A stretch of 64,000 bases of DNA from Corythucha ciliata (lineage: Eukaryota; Arthropoda; Insecta; Hemiptera; Tingidae), in assembly GCA_038030265.1 (NCBI GenBank), contig JAWNBC010000008.1, forward strand, positions 26,079 through 90,078, given 5' to 3'. Of this stretch, positions 59,440 to 64,000 are shown one piece after another. The first letter of the stretch is position 1, and each line of letters starts with the position of its first letter. Below the pieces are notes generated by a model, which was not told where the DNA came from, did not search any database, and was given only the letters and a program-made list of their open reading frames with translations. The translations under genes and the position numbers were made by a program.

Positions 59440-59663
59440 AAAGGTAGCCTTAAGTGTGGTCTCGAGCTCCCTTAGCGGATCGTCTTTTTAAGGGGGCACG
59501 CAGGTTAAGGTTGCTTTCTGAATAACAGTTTTTTTCCCCCTTAAGGGTCCCCTTAGGGGATCCCTCAAGAGACATGGGTAAGGGTGGTCTCTGAATACGA
59601 AATGCTTCCCTGAGGGTCTGTTAAGGTTAAGGTTGCGTTAAGTGTGGCTTCTGAATACGGGCT
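59440..59663. repeat. Harbinger right terminus and subterminal repeats
   Basis: TTCTGAATACGGGCT at 59649-59663 is the inverse of the AGCCCGTATTCAGAA type of terminus common in PIF/Harbinger elements. Upstream the segment is filled with CCTTAAG/CTTAAGG, GGTTGC and TTCTGAATA words repeated in both orientations. The matching left end was not found near 57560-57650; a related end (AGGCCCGTATCCAAAGTCGC) lies at 62788. Confidence 0.6.
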
Positions 59664-59749
59664 GTGACTTGGCACTTTTTCTCCAATAAAAATTCATCTC
59701 TGAAAAAAATAAATATAATTTTAACATAGGTGACCTTAAATTATTGTTT

Positions 59750-59935
59750 TTTTCGTAATTTTAGCCGCTATTTAACAATTTCTCCTAATTTTACGTTAGC
59801 CACGAATCATCAATCTGTCTCGAGGTTGTAGCTTCTCTATTTTAGCCACGAATTAGCGCTTTTTCTCCTATTTTAGCCGCTAATGAGCGATTTTCCCCAT
59901 TGTAGCCCTTAATTAGCATTTTCCCCATTTCGCAG
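59750..59935. repeat. Degenerate ~30-bp repeat, inverted orientation
   Basis: Units such as CTAATTTTACGTTAGCCACGAATC and TTTTAGCCACGAATTAGCGCT are reverse complements of the AATTCGCGGCTAAAAT family. Confidence 0.6.
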
Positions 59936-61613
59936 AGTATTGAGCTTTCGATTGGACCAGGCCTCAGGCGAGGCTAGAGTTTATTTAAAGTATAAGTAAT
60001 CCGTTTTCGGGCTAAATCCCTCTGGCGAAATTTTACCAGTACAGCCTGTTTCAAAAACGTGTATGAACTCCATCTTTAATTAGTCATAAGTTTTAACAGT
60101 AAGTTTTTGCGCCAATTCTCCGAAACCACGAAAAAAAAAAATCGCTTGAAACGAATTAAATAAATAAATCTTCATTTTAAAAGGGAATACCCAAACCAGT
60201 CAACCGGCTACTTAACGCACGCCACTTCATAATAAGGCTAGCTTGACTTAATAAGGACAAAATCCTTGGAAGTGCTACAGAGGAGTTTCAGTTCGCCTCA
60301 TATGGCTAAGGATCTCATTGAAAGAAAAAAATAATCAGCTCCTTCTAGAAGAGTTCAACTTTTACGAGGCCTATTCCACTTGTAATACTGAGATACCCCC
60401 TCCCCCGCCAGCCTTACATTCCCAGACCATTTTTAGCTATGATCCCATAAAAATTGGAGTAGTAGACAAATTTTAACGCCCCCTCGTCGCCATTTTTTTT
60501 TTATCGCGTCTCCCAACCACTGCCCCTAAAAAAAATCAACAAAATAAAAAACACTCGATGACGCTTTGATCTTTCTCTTCCTTCACTACCACTCGCTCTT
60601 GAAGGAGCTTAGAAAGTTTTTTTTTTTTTTTTTCAAGTTGAACACGCAATTTCACCCTAGGAACATGCTTAAAGAAGGAGAGTTCAGCAAACTTCATAGG
60701 GAGACGTCAGAATTGAAGTGAAGAGTTTACGGAATCGCTTTCATCTCCCCCCCCCTCCACTTGACTCTTGCCCTAGCCCGTCTACTTTGTTCGACGAATA
60801 ATTACACATTAGTTGAACAATTAAAACGATCGAAATGCGTCGAGGGAGAGAGAATAGTGAGAGGGTGAACCGAGGCGAAAGGATGGGAAAATAATCTTCA
60901 CGTTACACGAATGACTTTCTTCCTTTTAATTATCCGGACGGGCTTCCTTCTTTTTCACCTTGAGTGAAACAAAAGGAAGAATTATGCACTTTCTTTCGCT
61001 CACGTGAAAAAACGTAGTCGCACGAACGAACGATTTTAAGAAAATGAGTGGCCGCCCGTGGAGGGCGCTTTCAAAATTTCCCCGACTTTTTTTTTTTTTT
61101 TTTCGTTTTACAATGAGCGAAGAAACGTGCGGTGCGTTCGTTTCTGCGTGTCCGCTCTCAGTTACGCAACAAAATTATACCAAAACAAGTAGAGACGGCG
61201 GTATAAATGTTGAATCGTAACGTCGTGAATGTTTGGCAGGTGCATGGCTCCTACATCCAATCTGTTCTAATTTGACCTTCAACATCACCACCAGTCCCCG
61301 TTTCGCCCGCACGGTTCTCATCGGTTCTGGTGAGCCGGGTCCTCTACGTCTTGGTCTCAATCAGAACGGGTTAGAGGGCCGGGGGGCCGGGGATCGTGGT
61401 ACAGTGGCGCCTCCGCTCTCGGCGAGGGGCAGTCCATCGACTCCGTACTCGGCTCAATGGGCTTAGTGCAAAGTGACAGTCCCGCAGACTAGCGGCAGAC
61501 TAGCGCAATACTTGTTCTAACTTCAGTTCGCTCTCCTCTATTGAGTCCCTACGAAGAACGTGCTCTGACTTTCGTTTAAAGGACGCTTTCAAGCTTTTCC
61601 TTCAATTAAAACG
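59936..61613. other. No gene supported
   Basis: Contains T-runs at 60618-60633 and 61088-61103 and a CpG-rich part (about 61020-61470) that could be a promoter or first exon, but no frame shows family features. Confidence 0.3.
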
Positions 61614-61811
61614 GTGCAGTGCTGTGTTGTGGGTTACATTAATTCGTCTGATATATATAAAGGCCTACAATTTACGGTTTTCCCAATAAACCTTACGAAA
61701 AAGAGAGACCGGGTGAAGTGGATCCTGGCCGTCAACAGGAAAAACCAGTTAGAGCAATTCAGTAATTTTCTACTGAAGCACTTTATGTATTTTCTAGCAG
61801 GAATGCGTTAG
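61614..61811 (+). pseudogene. THAP-like domain fragment
   Basis: The frame reads QCCVVGYINSSDIYKGLQF then TVFPINLTKKRDRVKWILAV NRKN. This matches the start of THAP domains (C..C, S, F..FP, W, R.N/R.D). The second zinc-binding half (C-x2-H) is missing, no ATG is present, and no transposase follows. It is probably a THAP transposon relic or an orphan exon. Confidence 0.5.
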
Positions 61812-62614
61812 CTGAAATTCTCGTCCCCCCTTCTTCAATTGTTTTCCATGTACACTCAAAAATTGCTGGCTTATTCCCGCAGAGTTGCAGAAGGGCGGAG
61901 CTAACAGGTCTCTGTTTTCGTTAGAGAAGAAAAAAGAGTACATGTGGCAGAAAACTTTGATTTGCCGACTTTTTTATTCTACATGCCCACAGATTGGTTC
62001 AGAATTTTAAAAAATTGGGGGGGGGGGGGCAAATGCACTTGGGCGTGCATAATGCACATAGTTCTCCTCTTCCTATTTATAGCCTTTGGAAAAGAAGGAT
62101 GTCAGGAAACAATAAGGGAATTTAAAGACATAATAGAACTTTAATTTTCTTCAAAAACTCTTTGAGATGACATTATTTAACCCTGTAATAAGGGCTTTGA
62201 CTTTGGCGGACTCGACGACATGGCCGGGTGCGGGCCCACTGATTAATAATAATAAGCCTATGGAAACGTACATATTTTAATTAATGTGTACCTATGTAGC
62301 CTAATACACCTATTTTTAATTGCGAATATCTTCGCGTTTCTCGTTCTTTACATTTCAAAATAAATCATGTTTGACATCTTATACTGGCCCTTTGTTAAAA
62401 TTCTAAAACGCACAGCTAGGAATGCATAATAGACCAATCCCAGATCCAGTGGCGGATCCAGCATTTTATGAATGGGGGGGGGGGGACAAAACTAAAATGT
62501 TCTCTTCCCTGGGGGGGGGGGGGATTGCACACCACCAGTGAAAAAGGAAGATATAATAGGAGCCAATTTTCCTGATATTTCCGGTTTCTTTTCCCGGAAG
62601 AATGGAATCAAAAT
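61812..62614. other. No gene supported
   Basis: Mostly low-complexity sequence with G-runs at 62017-62029, 62475-62484 and 62511-62522. GATCCAGTGGCGGATCCAG near 62446 resembles a transposon terminus. Confidence 0.3.
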
Positions 62615-62639
62615 CCCGTGGGGAGTAGAGGGGGGTCAT

Positions 62640-63196
62640 GCTTAAACTATGTTGAGTATTTCTCAAAAATACGTTCAACCTGATCGCAAACAGACGATTT
62701 CGGGCTTGAAACATCTGCCACTTTTTTTTATTTAAATGCCTACTTTGATCAAAAAACTTAATTGTGTAAACCCCTTTTACACGAGTAAGGCCCGTATCCA
62801 AAGTCGCTACTTAAGTTAAAATTCTCCTAAGTAAAAGTCAATCCAGTTTTTGTTGGTATTAAATCGTCTGTTTTGACGCCCACTTAAGGAAATTTAATTT
62901 TAAAGGCCCGTTCACAAGCTCTATGTTTACGTTCTGTGGAGTCTGTGCAGCCAAACAAATTTAATCCCTCGAAAAATGAAGCATTTTGATAGGTTACATA
63001 GACACCACACAACACAAACATAGAGCTTGTGAACGGGCCTTAAAAAATGTCTAGCCTAGACGTTCTAGCCGCGAATATGGGCCTAAGTTTTTTAAAAAGT
63101 AGCCATTTTAAGAAAAATTTACAGAATTTACATCCGTAAATATGTTCAATGAACATATTTTTTAACAAAAAACTTACTCGTGTAAAAGGGCCCAGC
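62640..63196. mobile_element. Nested MITE cluster
   Basis: Pieces of the TTTACACGAGTAAG MITE (62640-62790 and 63100-63196) enclose a Harbinger-type end (AGGCCCGTATCC at 62788) and a complete MITE at 62904-63040. The inverse pair CCCCTTTTACACGAGTAAG and ACTTACTCGTGTAAAAGGGC marks the outer boundaries. Confidence 0.55.
62904..63040. mobile_element. 137-bp MITE with TAA duplication
   Basis: AGGCCCGTTCACAAGCTCTA and its inverse TAGAGCTTGTGAACGGGCCT bound the element. TAA flanks both sides (62901-62903, 63041-63043). The 3-bp TAA duplication and the GGCCC start fit PIF/Harbinger. Confidence 0.75.
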
Positions 63197-63310
63197 GTGC
63201 CTATTCTCTAACAAAAAATCAATATGTTTTTCGAAGCGATGTTTCTATTTTATTCATTTTCTTCAAACAAATGAATGAAATAGAATTATTGCTATGAAAA
63301 ACATATTGTT
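63197..63310. mobile_element. Partial copy of the CCTATTCTCTAAC MITE
   Basis: GCCTATTCTCTAACAAAAA followed by the shared body (TCATTTTCTTCAAACAAATG) matches 47484-47628; the right terminus is eroded. Confidence 0.5.
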
Positions 63311-63737
63311 TTTTTTCTGGCATTTGTTAATTTTTTTTAATGATTTGAATGAAATGAAGTGAAGTGTGGCATCAAATACGAACCCTGAAAAATTACAAAA
63401 TTGGCCTGAGGGTGGAAATGAATGGACTAATAATTATTATAAAAATTCAAGTTCGCAGTTCGACCATAGGACGTCGATGGGCCAAGAATTAATTTTTTCT
63501 TGTCTCTTCTAGCTACACGTGTGACTTCAAAATATTTTTTTCATAAAATATATGTACCTAAAAAGTTGGCAAAAATCATCAGAGGCCATCTCATTAATTT
63601 TACAGTTAAAAAACGGGAAATTACAAAGCGACTCACGCATTTTCACTTAGAATACCCCAACAAGTCGGGACAAGAATCGCACAGTTTGAAACCTAGAGCG
63701 CTCTCATTTTAAACTTTGCACTAAGCCCATTGTCGGG
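63311..63737. other. No gene supported
   Basis: AT-rich, no recognisable frame or repeat beyond the neighbouring MITE. Confidence 0.3.
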
Positions 63738-63830
63738 CTGATGAGACCAGGACAGAGTAGCCCTGGTGACTGAAGGTCTGAGGTCGAAACGGAGACTGGA
63801 CCGCACCTTGGGTGCAATCGTCGTGAACAC
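63738..63830 (+). ncRNA. Candidate hammerhead ribozyme
   Basis: CTGATGA at 63738-63744 is followed by GACC (63745-63748). GGTC (63782-63785) is followed directly by GAAAC (63786-63790). GACC/GGTC gives a 4-bp stem II starting with the conserved G-C pair; its loop contains another hairpin (CCAGG..CCTGG). ACG (after GAAA) could pair with CGT before C as a short stem III with a long loop. Stem I is weak. This is the best of three related motifs in the window. Confidence 0.35.
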
Positions 63831-64000
63831 TGAAAGAAATCATTGGTTTGTGTTACAAAATTCCTTAATTCACTACATGATTCCACGGAGAGGGGAAAGA
63901 GAGAGATGGAGTATAAACTTTTCTGTTGAACTTGGTACAATTCCTAAAACTTGAACTACTTTAAATAAAATAAAGAAGAGATATATCTAGTTTTATTCGT

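Overview
This is a eukaryotic, almost certainly arthropod, genomic window. The host genes have short introns (mostly 60-90 bp), canonical GT/AG splice sites and invertebrate-type proteins. Long runs of G or C, a 376-residue actin ending in HRKCF, and Ty3/gypsy, Harbinger and tRNA-derived repeats fit a crustacean-like genome. The species assignment is inference.

Four host genes are supported and each can be assembled exon by exon: ILF2/NF45 (11630-13324, +, 8 exons, 407 aa), the proteasome alpha subunit PSMA2 (21323-22369, +, 6 exons, 234 aa), beta-sarcoglycan (22736-23840, -, 4 exons, 291 aa; tail-to-tail with PSMA2), and a cytoplasmic-type actin (40597-42471, -, 4 coding exons, 376 aa) with CArG and CCAAT motifs upstream. 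A fifth, unrecognised minus-strand reading frame (9190 to 6868) is split by a transposon.

The rest is mostly mobile DNA, much of it nested. In order: a minus-strand Ty3/gypsy element with 780-bp LTRs and a tRNA-Leu primer site (528-6867); a 2017-bp foldback element with a 9-bp target duplication that contains two tRNA-like Pol III units in a palindrome (7060-9076); a LINE pseudogene (15572-19847) interrupted by a 1.8-kb inverted-repeat transposon (17306-19099); a minus-strand Mag-type gypsy element with a tRNA-Ser primer site (25561-30587) abutting a plus-strand Mag-like remnant (30588-34589), which is itself cut by a THAP-bearing transposon (34590 to about 35915); a compact gypsy element (45275-53413) that is split by a 4.2-kb TA-flanked transposon; a HARBI1-type Harbinger pseudogene (57653-59408); and several families of small hairpin MITEs.

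Two signals stand out. First, the 45275-53413 retrotransposon has 113-bp LTRs. The sequence just after its 5' LTR is a perfect 22-nt reverse complement of a stretch inside the same LTR. That is the arrangement expected for Tf1/sushi-like self-primed reverse transcription instead of tRNA priming. Second, a degenerate repeat of about 30 bp (core motif like AATTCGCGGCTAAAATTGAG) forms arrays at many places (10.1, 14.4, 19.9, 25.1, 36.2-37.9, 54.2-55.7 and, inverted, 59.8 kb). At 54.2-55.7 kb the monomers are organised into a higher-order unit of about 465-470 bp.
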